A stretch of 64,000 nucleotides of DNA from Rugalucina vietnamica (GCA_964017185.1 OZ024870.1:64396812-64460811); one strand, 5' to 3'; counted from the first letter of the stretch, positions 11,447-22,491 are shown. Translations and numbers: made by a program. The notes: a model not told the origin generated them from the letters alone.

Positions 11447-12990
11447 TAGCTTAGCTGAGCCGTCAGGCTCACAAGGTGAGCTTATAGTATACCCATGCTC
11501 CGTCGTCCGTCCGTCCGTCGTCCGTCGTCCGTCCGTCGTCCGTCCGTCGTCCGTCGTCCACCATTTTCAAAGATCTTCTTCTCTGAAACAGCTTGGCCAA
11601 TCAAAGCCAAATTTTACATGAAGCATCTATGGGAAGGGGGAACCAATGTGTATATAAATAATCCAGGTCACATGACCAAGATGGCCGCCATGCCCATATA
11701 TGGTAAAAACCCTTCAAAAATCTTCTTCTCCGGAACCACTGGACCGATTTAAACCAAACTTGGCATGAAGCATCGATGACTCAAGTACTACAATGTGTAT
11801 ATAAATCATGACCTTGCGGTGACCTTGACCTATTTTACGGCAAGGTCAACATAGGTCGCCTTTGCATTTGAATGGGAAAAATTGTTAAATTGTCATTTAA
11901 AGGAAAAATCTTGCAGAAAATGAGCAGTAGGACTGAATATTAATGATTCTGAAAAAAATTGGGCACCAGGGGCTCATCCGCCCCCACCCCGGGGCAATAT
12001 ACATGTATATTATCATAATATTCAAACATCTTCTTCTCTGAAACCGCTTGGCCAATCAAAGCCAAATTTTACATGAAGCATCTATGGGAAGGGGGAACCA
12101 ATGTGTATATAAATAATCCAGGTCACATGACCAAGATGGCCGCCATGCCCATATATGGTAAAAACCCTTCAAAAATCTTCTTCTCCAGAACCGGTTGACC
12201 GATTTCAACGAAACTTGGCACGAAGCATTGATGGCTCAAGTACTACAATGTGTATATAAATCATGACCCTCTGATGACCTTGACCTATTTTACGGGAAGG
12301 TCAACATAGGTCACCAATGCATTTGAATGGGGAAAACTTTTAAAATGTCATTTAAAGTGAAAGTCTTGCAGGAAATGGGCGGTAGGACTGGATATTAATG
12401 ATTCTGAAAAAAATTGGACCCCAGGGGCTCATGTGCCCCCACCCCGGGGCAATATACATGTATATTTCCATAATATTCAAACGTCTTCTCCTCTGAAACC
12501 GATTGGCCAAACAAAGCCAAATTTTATGTGAAGCATCTATAGAATAGGGGAATCAATGTATATATAAATAATCTAGGTCACATGACCAAGATGGCCGCCA
12601 TGCCCATATATGGTAAAAACCCATCAAAAATCATCTTCTCTGAAACCAATAGACTGATTTCAAGGAAACTTGGCGTGAGGCATCGATGGCTAAAGTACTC
12701 CAATGTATATATAAATCATGACCCTGTGATGACCTTGACCAAGTTTATGGCAAGGTCAACATGGGTTGCCTATGCATCTGAATTGGGAAAACTGTTAAAA
12801 TGTCATTTGAAGGAAAAAGCCAACAGGAAATTGGCAAATGGACAGAATATTGAAGATTCTGAAAAAAGAAAATGGCCCAAGGGCTTCATCTGCCCCTGCA
12901 CTGGAGTTAAATACCATAATATTCAAACATGTTTATTGGTATATGCAGCTGATCTCAGGTGAGCGTTTACAGGACCATTGGTCCTCTGGT
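11447..12990 (+). mobile_element. Array element copy A (three monomers of about 455 bp)
   Basis: It starts with AGCTgAGCCGTCAGGCTCACAAGGTGAGCTTATAG, a hairpin, then a (CGTC)n run at about 11505-11560. Three monomers each contain CATGACCAAGATGGCCGCCATGC, near 11671, 12124 and 12580. It ends AGGACCATTGGTCCTCTGGT with a 13-bp palindrome GGACCATTGGTCC. No transposase is seen. It is non-autonomous; a pearl/Helitron-type origin is possible (inference). Confidence 0.75.
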
Positions 12991-13100
12991 ATTATTATTT
13001 GTACCCTGATTTCTAAGATTTTTTTTTCGAATCTCAATTAGTACTGCTCGGCATGCTCCATTACATGATGAAAAGGCAGACATGCAACAAAATTATTTTA

Positions 13101-13333
13101 GCAGCATCATGAGAAAAGCAACAATCTGCATATGCGAAAACAAAGGCGCAGATCAGCTTCGCAGTGACTGCAAAGCTGATCAGCGCCTTTGTTTTCGCTA
13201 CACAGATAGTACAATACCTCTACTTTCTAAATCCAAAATTTCAAGCTTCTAGCCATTTTCTGTTTCTGCACAGACCGGTTTGTGTCAGACCTGTTCAGAA
13301 ACCACATTGTTGGTTTTCTTATGATGCGGCTCA
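13101..13333. mobile_element. Palindromic MITE (family A), copy 1
   Basis: About 233 bp with inverted ends related to GAGCCGCCTCATGAGAAAAC. An inner palindrome is centred on CAAAGGCGCAGATCAGCTTCGC and its complement. It ends 23 bp before the first LE exon. Other copies lie at 14190, 14822, 21140, 48061 (partial), 57310 and 58881. Confidence 0.85.
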
Positions 13334-13356
13334 CTTTTTTCTTTACTGTATTTCAG

Positions 13357-13588
13357 CATGTAACTGCCATGCCATCGGTTCCCGTGACAACTTCTGTGAT
13401 ATCGTTACCGGCCAATGTCTGTGTATTCCCAACGTGTACCAGCGTACCTGTAGTGAGTGTAACCCAGGTTTCTATGGTTTCCCATACTGTAAGCCTTGCG
13501 AGTGTAACGGTAATGCACCTACCTGCGAGAATCTGACTGGACGATGTATTGACTGTCTTAACTTTACCACTGGAGATAGTTGTGAAAG
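13357..13588 (+). CDS. Exon: laminin-type EGF (LE) domains, part 1
   Basis: 232 nt, entered in phase 1 after TGTATTTCAG and left in phase 2 at AAAG|GTGAGA. The translation gives one full LE domain (CNCHAIGS, FCDIVTGQCLCIP, TCSECNPGFYGF) and the start of a second (CKPCECNGNAPTC, TGRCIDC). C-x-C pairs and the G-x-C-x-C signature of LE repeats are clear. Order and wording match the middle of the laminin beta domain III array, where a CLCxPNVxxRxC repeat precedes a CxCNGxAxxC repeat. Sequons NLT and NFT are present. LE arrays form rod-like extracellular stems. It joins exon 14475 in frame (AG + A = Arg, then CLPGYHGDP). Confidence 0.85.
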
Positions 13589-14189
13589 GTGAGAGGAATT
13601 TTCAACCTTTTTTTTACATTGGTTTATTCAGAAATAGGTATCAGAACTTTATAAAAGCTTTTAAAAACTCACAAAAATCGTGAATCTTAATTGGTTGTGC
13701 ATTTAACTCTAAAATAATGGATCTGGGTTATGCATGAAATGGTGAAGAGCTTTTGGACTGAGAAGACTGATTGGTCTGAGCATCTGGCCAGTGATCTGAG
13801 TCTTTTTCACAGCATTAAATTGGTAGCTAAGAGTCTAGTTGTCTGACTAGAGGGCAGGGAATAACCAACAGGGCGACTAGGGAGAAATAGTCTCCCTAAA
13901 TGAACAAACTTCTCCCTATTTCAAGCTGAGGGAGAAGTGAAAATGTATGGATTATATAGGAAAACCTGAAATTCAGTTCCCAACTTCTCTCAAATTTTCT
14001 TTGAGAGGAAACTTCTCCCTAAAATTCTAGGCTAGGTTGAACCCTGGAGGGAAACCTGTTGTCGATGGATTTGTCTTACTCTGTCTGCTAAACTATAGTA
14101 GAAGACTAGAAGCATAGAATTTGTAGAGGACTCATACTGTGAAGCAAAACAGACTGAAATAGTTGAACTAGAACTGTAAAACTTTATTT
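13589..14189. other. Intron between LE exons 1 and 2
   Basis: Mostly unique sequence. A cluster of CTCCCTA/GGGAGAA inverted motifs (13890-14020) could form weak hairpins. No coding sequence is seen. Confidence 0.5.
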
Positions 14190-14424
14190 GAGCCTGTGCA
14201 TGAGAAAACCAACAATTTGGGTTTCCGACCAGGTCTGACACAAACCGGCCTGTACAGTCATAGAAGATGGTTAGAGGCTTGAAATTTTGTATTTAAGTAG
14301 GAGAAGGATCGTACTATCCGTGTAGCAAAAACAAAGTCGCTGATCAGCTTCGCGGTTACCGCGAAGCTGATCTGCGGCTTTGTTTTTGCCCATGCAAATT
14401 GTTGGTTTTCTCATGCACAGGCTC
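14190..14424. mobile_element. MITE family A, copy 2
   Basis: Bounded by GAGCCTGTGCATGAGAAAAC and its inverted copy. The inner palindrome is GCTGATCAGCTTCGCGGTTAC and its complement. It ends 50 bp before the acceptor of the second LE exon. Confidence 0.85.
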
Positions 14425-14474
14425 ATTTTTGCATTGTTTAACTCTTACTGAATAACCTAACATATACATTTCAG

Positions 14475-14638
14475 ATGTCTGCCCGGCTACCATGGCGACC
14501 CGCGTATTGACTACCGTGTGCCCTGCCAACCGTGTATGTGCCCTGGGGGCCCCACCCACCTAGCCCAGCACGCGGATTCTTGCTACTTTGACCCTAGACT
14601 GGAGTATGTTGTATGTGATTGTTACCCAGGATTCCAAG
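14475..14638 (+). CDS. Exon: LE domains, part 2
   Basis: 164 nt between ACATTTCAG and CCAAG|GTAAAG, phase 2 to phase 1. It completes the previous LE domain (RCLPGYHGDP) and enters the next. That next domain is the unusual LE repeat with CPGGPTHLAQHADSCYFDP and CDCYPGFQG. The CP-x-GP-(x)n-SCYxDP wording is diagnostic of the laminin beta domain III repeat, not of laminin alpha or gamma. Codon frame continues into 20487 (G + GC = Gly, then PDCGTC). Confidence 0.85.
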
Positions 14639-14821
14639 GTAAAGTGCACCAGCCATTTTAATCACACACAGTTCTAAGTTTTACAAACAAGCTGTCTGTG
14701 CAGTGTACTGCTGATGGACAACAGCCAAAATCCCCACTTCTCAGTGTTAGAAGTGTAGTTGTAATGAACGACCACTACATTGCTTGTTAGAGCTGCTATG
14801 AACATAAAGTGGCTGATATAT

Positions 14822-15108
14822 GAGCCGATGCATTAGAAAACCAACAATTTGGGGTTCAGACTAGGTCTGACACAAACCAGGCTGTACATCACAGAAGTAG
14901 GACAGATGCATGAAAATTTAGATTAAAAAAGAGCGATTGTTCTATCCATGTGGCAAAATTAAAGGCGCTGATCACCTTTGGACTAGAGGCATGAAAATTT
15001 AGATTAAAAAAGAGAGATTGTACTATCCATGTGGCAAAATCAAAGGTGCTTATCAGCTTCGCAGTTAGTGCGAAGCTGATCTGCGCCTTTTGTTTTTGCA
15101 TATACAAA
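14822..15108. mobile_element. MITE family A, copy 3, internally duplicated
   Basis: It shares the GAGCC...AGAAAACCAACAAT end, but a segment (GCATGAAAATTTAGATTAAAAAAGAG) occurs twice, near 14910 and 14988. The right terminus is truncated. Confidence 0.8.
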
Positions 15109-15333
15109 TGACTACCACATGCTTGTTAATGCAGGGATGAACATAAAGTTGCTGATATATTTGTGTATGTTATAGTTGCACAGATAAGACATGCTGCTTA
15201 TTGACAGATAAAACAAAAGTCTTCATCCAACTATCCAAATGCTTACTGAGCCATGTTGATCCAACTGATAACCTGGCTCATAGCATTGACAATAGGCATG
15301 AGGTGATCCCTAGAGCATTTGCTTTATCTACTG

Positions 15334-15376
<43 letters not shown>
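15334..15376. repeat. Poly(A) tract
   Basis: A run of 43 A with no clear retroelement directly upstream; it may be the tail of a decayed retrocopy. Confidence 0.9.
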
Positions 15377-15378
<2 letters not shown>

Positions 15379-17878
15379 TTTTGGTTTATATGAACCACAA
15401 CGCGACAAAATGTACCTTCGGACATTCTGACGTTACTAGTAGGAAACTGAAACTGCTCAAAAGCGGAAATATCATAAGATATACGATTCAGAAATAATAC
15501 TGTATTCAGTAGGGCACAACCGTTAAATCGATATATAATATTTCCTTTTTCATATAGTATCTAAAACTAGATATCATATCTAACTCTAGATATAAACACA
15601 AACTATTTGAATTTACATATAGTATCTCCTTCTAGATATATAACTCTACATCCGGTTTATCTATACTTCGTTTTACATATTATATCTAAATTGACTTATA
15701 TTGTTAAAATATCTCCTTTTTAATATAGTATCTAAAACTAGATATCATATCTAAATCTAGATATAAACTCAAAATATTTGAATTTAAATATAATATCTAC
15801 TTCGAGATATATAGCTCTACATCCGGTTAAAATATATATTTGGTTTGACATATTTTGTCTCAATTGACATATATAAATATATTTCGCCTCTTAGCAACAT
15901 GTATACGTAATTTGTAGTCAGGATGCCTTGATAACTCTCCACACCACGCGGAGGTAGAGCGAGGTGACGAAGTGAAATGGATTGCTGCTTATCTAGCTGA
16001 TCTACGTAATTTGTTGATCAAGATATTCTGTCGACTGGAATATGCCCGCAACTTAGTCTGCAACTAACATGGCCCAGTTCAACCTGGAGACGGACAAACA
16101 TCTTAAATATCATCTTGGTGGTGTTTAAACGATTCCGTGTGTTCAGGTTTTATCTGACAGGTCTGAAGACTCAGACTTAACAAAAGGTCACAAAGTCTGT
16201 GGCCTAGTCACAATACGTCTTTGTCGTCGTGGGACCTCGGCTTTAAGTCTCACCCGGAGGAGTGGAGAAGCATGGGATCGAACTCATTACTCCTTTTTCA
16301 CAGTATATTTAGCTTATCCACTGTGCCTTATAGGACTGTATTAAGCGATTTATTGGTACAATGCATCTAGGTATTTGCAGTCTAGTGCAGCATAGCCGTC
16401 ACGCGAACACGATCATCGAATAGCTTATTTTTGAAAACTCGAATGTGCTAGATTTCGCCAAGATACGCTCGTACATGAACCATCTCATCGTATGAAGCTT
16501 TACCATCGGTAAACAAGTACCCGGTCCGTTAACAATGATGGTTCATGACCTACTTGTTTTCCAGCAATCATTCTTATATATTTTCCTTCTCTCCTTTCAA
16601 TATGTCCGAGATGTTCCGGGATATTAAAAAATTGAGGCATCCAGACACAGGAAGCATAAATTCAAATCGGTTCACCGGTACCAGCACCATTCCAATAACA
16701 CGTTGATGTCTCGACATGGATGATAGCCTTGTTGAGCAGCATTTTTTAATTTCACATCTGTGTAAAAATAGGTACCAGCATGGCACATTTTGGAAGTGTG
16801 ACATTTGTGTATGTTAAATTTCGATGGCGGGGTGGAGGCGGTGAAATTAATACTAAAATTTCGAACGTTTTCTGTTTCTGACGGTACGAATTTATATAAC
16901 GTCTGTGGAGAATGTGTAGAATTGACACAAATCGGTACTAAATCTTCTAAGACACGAAAACACGTTCTTCAACCACAAATTTCACATTTCGCAAAGTTCT
17001 TATAAGAATTATTGGTACCAAATCCTCCAAGCCGGCGAAGAATTGGTAACGAAATTTCATTCCATTTCACACGCATGTGAGATATGCGCATGTGATAAAA
17101 TTTCATGTACTATTCGTACGTATTCTTTACACTCACGAAAACCACCCATCTGAAGTGGTTTTGCCTTCGATTCCAGTTCTTCAATGTATAGCATTATACA
17201 ACTGTATGTGAACATTTAGTAAAACTGATACCAGTTGTTCAAAGATGTGATGAATCCAAACCAATTCTTCACACGTTAAAACACTGACTTGTCCCGTCTA
17301 GCATGTGAAAATTTGGTACATTTTTTTCACATATGAGAATAATACCAGATATTCGCAGATTTTATGATTAAGTGCCGCCGATTTCACACGTGTGAAATCT
17401 GCGGTTCAACAACGCTTTGAAAACGTACATAAAAGGTGCAAAACATAAAACAAGTAGGACTACAACAGAAGTGCCTCGGAGCGGTCAGTAATATAAATTT
17501 ACTGGGTGGTATAAACAGTTGTATATATTTTCCATTATCTTTGTTGAACTAGAGCCACAAGATAAGCTTTCCTTCTCGGTCTGATACAAAATGCATGGTT
17601 TTGCAAGCACCGGGCGGTCTCGGGAGATTCAACATTATAATTTATAAATCCGTGGTTTCCTGCAGATAGTACATTAGCGAACTCAAAAGCGCACCGGGCG
17701 TATGAAAAATCTCAACACACTGAAGATTTTGGACGTATAAAGAAAATTTGTTTCTTAAACTCGTTTTAGCAGTCACACATTAGCGCGTGACTAAAGCGTT
17801 TACCAGACGTATGAAAAAAAATCTCAAAACGCTGAAAAAAAGTACGTTTTGTGTTACGTCCCAGACACACTAAGCAGG

Positions 17879-18173
17879 AAGTCTCGCCCGTTGGGGCCTA
17901 GAGAAATAGATGGGCTGCTTGTGCCCAAAGCTTGTTCGCTGCTGACTGACCATCTGATTACTGGTTAACCGCTCAGGTCTGAGCTTGCCCAGGAAAAGTG
18001 GTTTCAAGTCAAAACCGTCCACACATATTAGCCTTTGAAGCTTTGTTGGACTTGTTGGATGTCATGGCATCCTAATTTTTGTTAAATATCCCAAAAAGTG
18101 GAGGCAACGTCCCGACATAACCTTAGCTGTTGACTGGGACGTAAGGCATCGATTCAAACAAACAAACAAACAA
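17879..18173 (+). mobile_element. SINE with AAAC tail, nested in the transposon
   Basis: The SINE is flanked by a perfect 12-bp target-site duplication ACACTAAGCAGG (17867-17878 and 18174-18185). Its body contains CTGACTGACCATCTGATTACTGG and TTGACTGGGACGTAAGGCATC, and it ends in (CAAA)n. The same family recurs at 18690-18950 (+) and 46405-46720 (-). Confidence 0.8.
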
Positions 18174-18689
18174 ACACTAAGCAGGCGCTTTAGGCGCGCA
18201 GCAAACGTTAAACGCGCGTCTCATACACGATTGGGGCACGTTACTGAAGCACTATTTCTTATTTTAAATCGGAATGCGTATGTTACTTACACTGGCGTGT
18301 CTAATATGTGCGCCAAACGCGTTCAAAGCGTATTCAACGCGCCTGTAACACACGAGTGACGGTGGTTTCCAGCTTAGACACACGACCGATTCACGCCGAG
18401 CTTCGAGAAAATTTTTAAACATGCTTAAAAAGTCTTTTGAGCCCATACGCGCGTGGAGCGCGCATCGACCTACAGTGACGTATATCAACATACACCGAGG
18501 CATACACCAAGCGTACAAAGCGCGCAAGTAACGCGTTCCTAACGTGTCTCCATTGCGCTCCTGACGTATGTTGAATTTTACATTTTTGGCAACACACCCG
18601 GCGCGCGTTTGGCTTATATGCTAATGTGTGTCAGCTATTTTCCTCGTTTCCTGTGTGTTGAGACCTCATTTACTGTCCTTTCATTGGGA

Positions 18690-19013
18690 GCTAAAAGAAA
18701 TAGATCGGCTGCTTTTGCCTCCAAGCAAAGCTTCTTCGCTACTGACTGACCATCTGATTACTGGTTAACCGCTCATGTCTGAGCCTGCCCAGGAAAAGTG
18801 GTTCATGTCAATCTATCCACACATACAAGCCTTGTTGGTATTGTTGGTCGGATATACGTATTTAAAGCTTTTTCGATGTCATGATGTCCTATTTTTTGTT
18901 TAAAAGTCATGACCATTAGCTTTTGACTGGGGCGTTAAACATCAATTCAAACAAACAAACAAACAAACAAACAAACAAACAAACAAACAAACAAACAAAC
19001 AAACAAACAAACA
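18690..19013 (+). mobile_element. Second SINE of the same family with long (CAAA)n tail
   Basis: The body shares CTGACTGACCATCTGATTACTGGTTAACCGC and GACTGGGGCGTTAAACATC with the copy at 17879. The tail at 18950-19013 is a pure AAAC run of about 64 bp. Confidence 0.75.
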
Positions 19014-19029
19014 TAAAATAAAATAAATA

Positions 19030-19345
19030 GGGAGCGTGGTGACGTAGTGGTAAAGCATCGTAATCCGAATTGAGAGGTCATGCAATCGATCACCGTGGCA
19101 CTGGCAGCACCCTGTTGTCCTAGAGCAAGGCATATTAACTCCCCGGAGGACGAGGAGCCATGCAAATTCATGTAGCGTAACTGCAACCGAGTTTGACGGC
19201 CCCTTGCTGAGTTGCATCATAATACCGCTCTGGCCAGTGTTGATTCGAGCACCGCGCCGAGCATTTGTGAGACCCGATTCAACATCTATGGTCATACTGG
19301 GATGTTGCTTCCTTTCAATGGGACTTCTACCCAATATTTGGGAAG
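19030..19345 (+). mobile_element. tRNA-headed SINE-like repeat ending in (GAA)n
   Basis: The start GGTGACGTAGTGGTAAAGC resembles a tRNA A box. A weak B-box-like ATCGATCACC lies about 40 bp on. The body ends near an AAGAAGAAGAAG run at 19345-19364. Confidence 0.45.
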
Positions 19346-19968
19346 AAGAAGAAGAAGAAGAAGAATTTATTTACGTACAGAGAGGCCCCGGCGAGATCGT
19401 ACGTTGTTGTCGTGAAGAGCCATGGAGCAAAATTTTAAGATCCCTTGACTTCTGGTTTACAGAAAGCGTTGGCTCCTTCCCAATATGACTGAATAATTGC
19501 TGATATGGACGTTAAGTCATATAATCTAACCAGTCCAACATTTTAGATATAATTAACACTTTTTGGAATATCCCTAGCGCTTAATGTCGTTATGTTCAGC
19601 AGGTAAAATAGTGTTTACTCGTGTAAATCGGGCGACGAGCATATTCAAATCCAAACTGTACATAACTTCCCTGGTGAACTTAACGATGACGCTGGATTTT
19701 TTGTTGGAAATTTGTTTCTGCACAAAATTCAAACCTTCCCGCTATGCGAAACTCGATGAGAGACTGCGCATGACGCAAAATGATCACGTGTTCAGATGAA
19801 GGAAATAATATATCTCGATCGAAATATATAATGATATTTAGATTGACATATTATATGTCAATTTAGATATATTATAATAGGGTATATTTCGTTCGAAATA
19901 TATGGTAAGTAGGCATATCTCCTTCTAGATATAATATATCGATTTAACGGTTGTGCCCTACTGGTATT

Positions 19969-20486
19969 TGTAATATTTGAACACTGGGCTACCAAATAAA
20001 TAAGTTTTAATGCAAATTACTTTCCAATATTTGGAGTTATCTGCCCTGGTTTTAGCCCATAATATACTTAATTTTTCTGTATGTATCGTCAAACTGTTAC
20101 CATAGCAACCACATAATTGCAGAAATAGACAAAATAATTTCGATAAATCAATTGTAAAGATGATATGTTTCTATCTAAACAATGTGGTCTGGCAAATGCT
20201 TCAACAATTTTAAGAAATTACACCCAGCTTTGTAGGCACTACTAGCATGCAGAAATGCATGACGCAACTTTGACGTCATTTTGCAGGACAATGACGTCTG
20301 TAGAGTCCACATAGAAAAATTATCATAACTCACAAACTTACTTCAATAATCTGGTCAAATAAAGACTATCAAACTCTATAAATATTGTTTTTCTAATATT
20401 CAAAAAAATTGTCCGAAGGTACATTTTCTCATGTTGTGGCCCATATTAATCACATTTTAATATTGATTATTTCTTTTTATGATCAG
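19969..20486. other. Intron end before LE exon 3
   Basis: Unique AT-rich sequence with no coding signal. 20260-20310 has two TGACGTC-type motifs about 25 bp apart. Confidence 0.5.
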
Positions 20487-20711
20487 GCCCAGATTGTGGT
20501 ACATGTACCGACAACTACTTCGGTATGCCTTCGGAGGTGAACGGCACCTGCGAGCAGTGTGACTGTAACAACAACATTGACCTTGACGCCCCAGGGAACT
20601 GTGACCATGAGACGGGGGAGTGTCTACAGTGTATTTACAACACCGAGGGGTTCAACTGTGAGAAGTGTAAGGCGGGATACTTTGGTGATGCTTTGACTCA
20701 GAGCTGCATAG
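20487..20711 (+). CDS. Exon: LE domains, part 3
   Basis: 225 nt between ATGATCAG and TGCATAG|GTATGT, phase 1 to phase 1. It finishes the previous LE repeat ([20 protein letters not shown]) and encodes a complete one. That repeat opens [11 protein letters not shown], passes through [11 protein letters not shown] and [15 protein letters not shown], and ends SC. The CxCNNNIDxxDPxxCDxETGxCLxC wording is again that of laminin beta domain III, one repeat further on. One sequon, NGT, is present. All eight cysteines of the complete LE repeat are there. Confidence 0.88.
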
Positions 20712-21139
20712 GTATGTGTGAGAAAATATTAGATTGTTAGAAAATGTTAATTGATGTATGAAAATCTTTTTCACAAATCTGGGAATAGGATTTTTGATCC
20801 AATTCCAAACATAAATGCCAACCAGGGGGGCCTATATTCAAGACTTGTAATTCTATTGTCAAGACATCAACTTGTTAAAAATACCCCAAACCCTTGCAAT
20901 TAGATTACAATTCATGTAATGGAATATTCATTTAAATGGTAATAAATACTAAAAAAAAAATCCTTAAACATAACCAGTACAAATGAGCACAGACAATTTG
21001 GTGATGATATTCTTAAATGACATCTTGGTCAACATATGAAATGTGTCATATTTTAAGTGAAGTATGGAAAGAAGGCCCTGGAATTCATGCAATTAGATTT
21101 AAACCCCAACCCAAACACAAGGTGGAAAAAAAGACAAAT

Positions 21140-21373
21140 GAGCCACTGCATCAGAAAACCAACAATCTGGGTTCTGACCAGGTCTGACACAAACTGGCCT
21201 GTACAGTCACAGAAGCAGGCTAGATTCTTGAAATTTCGGATTTAAGAAGAAGAGGGATTGTACTATCCGTGTAGTTAAAACAAAGGCGCTGATCAGCTTG
21301 GCTGTTACTGCGAAGCTGGTCTGCGCCTTTATTTTTGCATATGCAAATTGTTGATTTTCGCATGTGGCGGCTC
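21140..21373. mobile_element. MITE family A, copy 4
   Basis: GAGCCACTGCATCAGAAAAC at the left, GGCGGCTC at the right, and the central AAAGGCGCTGATCAGCTTGG palindrome. It lies about 128 bp upstream of the next LE acceptor. Confidence 0.85.
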
Positions 21374-21501
21374 AAATGCAAAAATCACATTTTTTACAAC
21401 ACACATGAAGAGCAGAGTGTATTGAAAATCCTAACATCACAACAGACAGGCAATCAAAATAAGCTTTAAAAAATCTTTAATCTTTCTTCATACTTTTCCA
21501 G

Positions 21502-21543
21502 AGTGTGTATGTAACCCTATCGGCACCGACCCTGAAGGATATG
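21502..21543 (+). CDS. Exon: start of a further LE domain, truncated by a palindromic array
   Basis: After CTTTTCCAG the frame continues in phase 1 as ECVCNPIGTDPEGYG. This is the expected opening of the next laminin beta LE repeat (K/E-C-V-C-N-x-x-G-T). The remaining six cysteines never appear; the sequence runs straight into a foldback array beginning GGTGTACCAGAAGGGTCA. A weak donor ATG|GTGTAC would end the exon in phase 1, compatible with 30770. Either the exon was split by the insertion and its other half lost, or the protein uses a truncated LE domain. Confidence 0.6.
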
Positions 21544-21860
21544 GTGTACCAGAAGGGTCAAAACCACCGGTAGCAGTCCACTGGTAAATTTTTACCAGTG
21601 CACTGCTAAATTTTACCAGTGCACTGCTATATTTTACCAGTGCACTGCCAAATTTTACCAGTCCACTGATAAATTTACCAGTCCACTGATAAAATTTAGC
21701 AGTGCACTGGTAAATTTACCAGTCCACTGATAAAATTTAGCAGTGCACTGGTAAAATTTAACAGTGGACTGATAAAATTTAGCAGTGCACTGGTAAAATT
21801 TAGCAGTGGACTGGTATTAGTTATGACCCTTTCGATATACCAGTGCACTGGCATTTACTC
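21543..21860. repeat. Palindromic array of CCAGTGCACTGGTAAATTT units
   Basis: About a dozen alternating direct and inverted units of about 20 bp (CAGTGCACTG or CAGTCCACTG separated by WAAATTTTA). The outer ends form an imperfect inverted repeat, GGTGTACCAGAAGGGTCA at 21543-21560 against TGACCCTTTCGATATACC at 21824-21841. It interrupts an LE coding exon. Confidence 0.85.
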
Positions 21861-22009
21861 TATCTCATTATCCAATCAAAAATCGGCTTACATCTCAATC
21901 GATACAGGTATATTTCATCCTAATCGATACAGGTAAAATTAATGCTGTGTAAACGCACAAACAAATTCCGTAATACTAATAGTTATAATTATAAAGTCGG
22001 TATATTGCC

Positions 22010-22013
22010 TGAT

Positions 22014-22048
<35 letters not shown>

Positions 22049-22050
22049 CG
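22010..22050. repeat. (ATTT)n microsatellite
   Basis: Tetranucleotide run. A second run of the same motif occupies about 22184-22228. Confidence 0.95.
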
Positions 22051-22181
22051 CACTTGGAAAGGTTTTCATTTTGAAAATTTTGTTGTAAAAATTAAAAAAA
22101 AAATGGATCGATATTTTACTGGACTATTTACATGCGTTCATGTACTGTTTAGTGCCTCCTTCCATTCATTCAATTATAGAC

Positions 22182-22227
<46 letters not shown>

Positions 22228-22334
22228 TTGGGCAGTCTTTTGAAGGACAAAAAGGTTTATTTGGACGTCTTTGTTATTTAACGAACGTTTTGGCTATCTT
22301 TGCGTTTGATGAATATCCATAGTGGTGCATTGCC

Positions 22335-22445
22335 TATACAACGCCTGGATAAACATTTGTCACCAACACGACTAGACAGGCATGTACCAGCCGGGTATCG
22401 AACCCGCAACCACTTGGTTTCTCAGCGAATACGCTTGTAATTAAA
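22335..22445 (-). mobile_element. tRNA-like SINE head (antisense)
   Basis: Read on the minus strand, GCGGGTTCGATACCCGG is a Pol III B-box context, preceded by CTGAGAAACCAAGTGG-like A-box material. A related decayed piece lies near 27445-27515. Confidence 0.45.
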
Positions 22446-22491
22446 CTTCAACGGCACGCAATTTATTTATTTTTTTACAATTTTTTTAGTC

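Larger units (their letters stand above)
15507..19963. mobile_element. 4.46-kb DNA transposon with TIRs and 5-bp TSD
   Basis: The left end CAGTAGGGCACAACCGTTAA (and about 10 further bases) is repeated inverted at the right end, finishing CCCTACTG at 19963. GTATT at 15502-15506 and at 19964-19968 is a 5-bp target-site duplication. Subterminal DNA at 15538-15885 holds two copies of a unit of about 175 bp rich in TCTAGATAT. No transposase frame is recognisable, so it is non-autonomous. It lies in the intron between LE exons 2 and 3. Superfamily is uncertain. Confidence 0.85.

Noticed and set aside
12582..12962. 126-codon open frame MTKMAAMPIYGKNP...
   Set aside because: It lies wholly in an array-element monomer, recurs at 29792 and (minus) 53963, and is a repeat artefact.
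13164..13356. Open frame upstream of and continuous with the first LE exon
   Set aside because: It runs through a MITE and lacks cysteine pattern; the acceptor CAG at 13354-13356 explains the true exon start.
18942..19334. 130-codon minus-strand frame ending in CLFVCLFV repeats
   Set aside because: The repeats are translated (CAAA)n SINE tail; not a protein.
19204..19488. 94-codon frame with Glu run (EEEEEEEE)
   Set aside because: The Glu run is a translated (GAA)n microsatellite at a SINE-like end.
22335..22445. Possible tRNA gene on the minus strand
   Set aside because: A B-box-like motif is present, but the sequence does not fold into a cloverleaf by eye and has SINE context.
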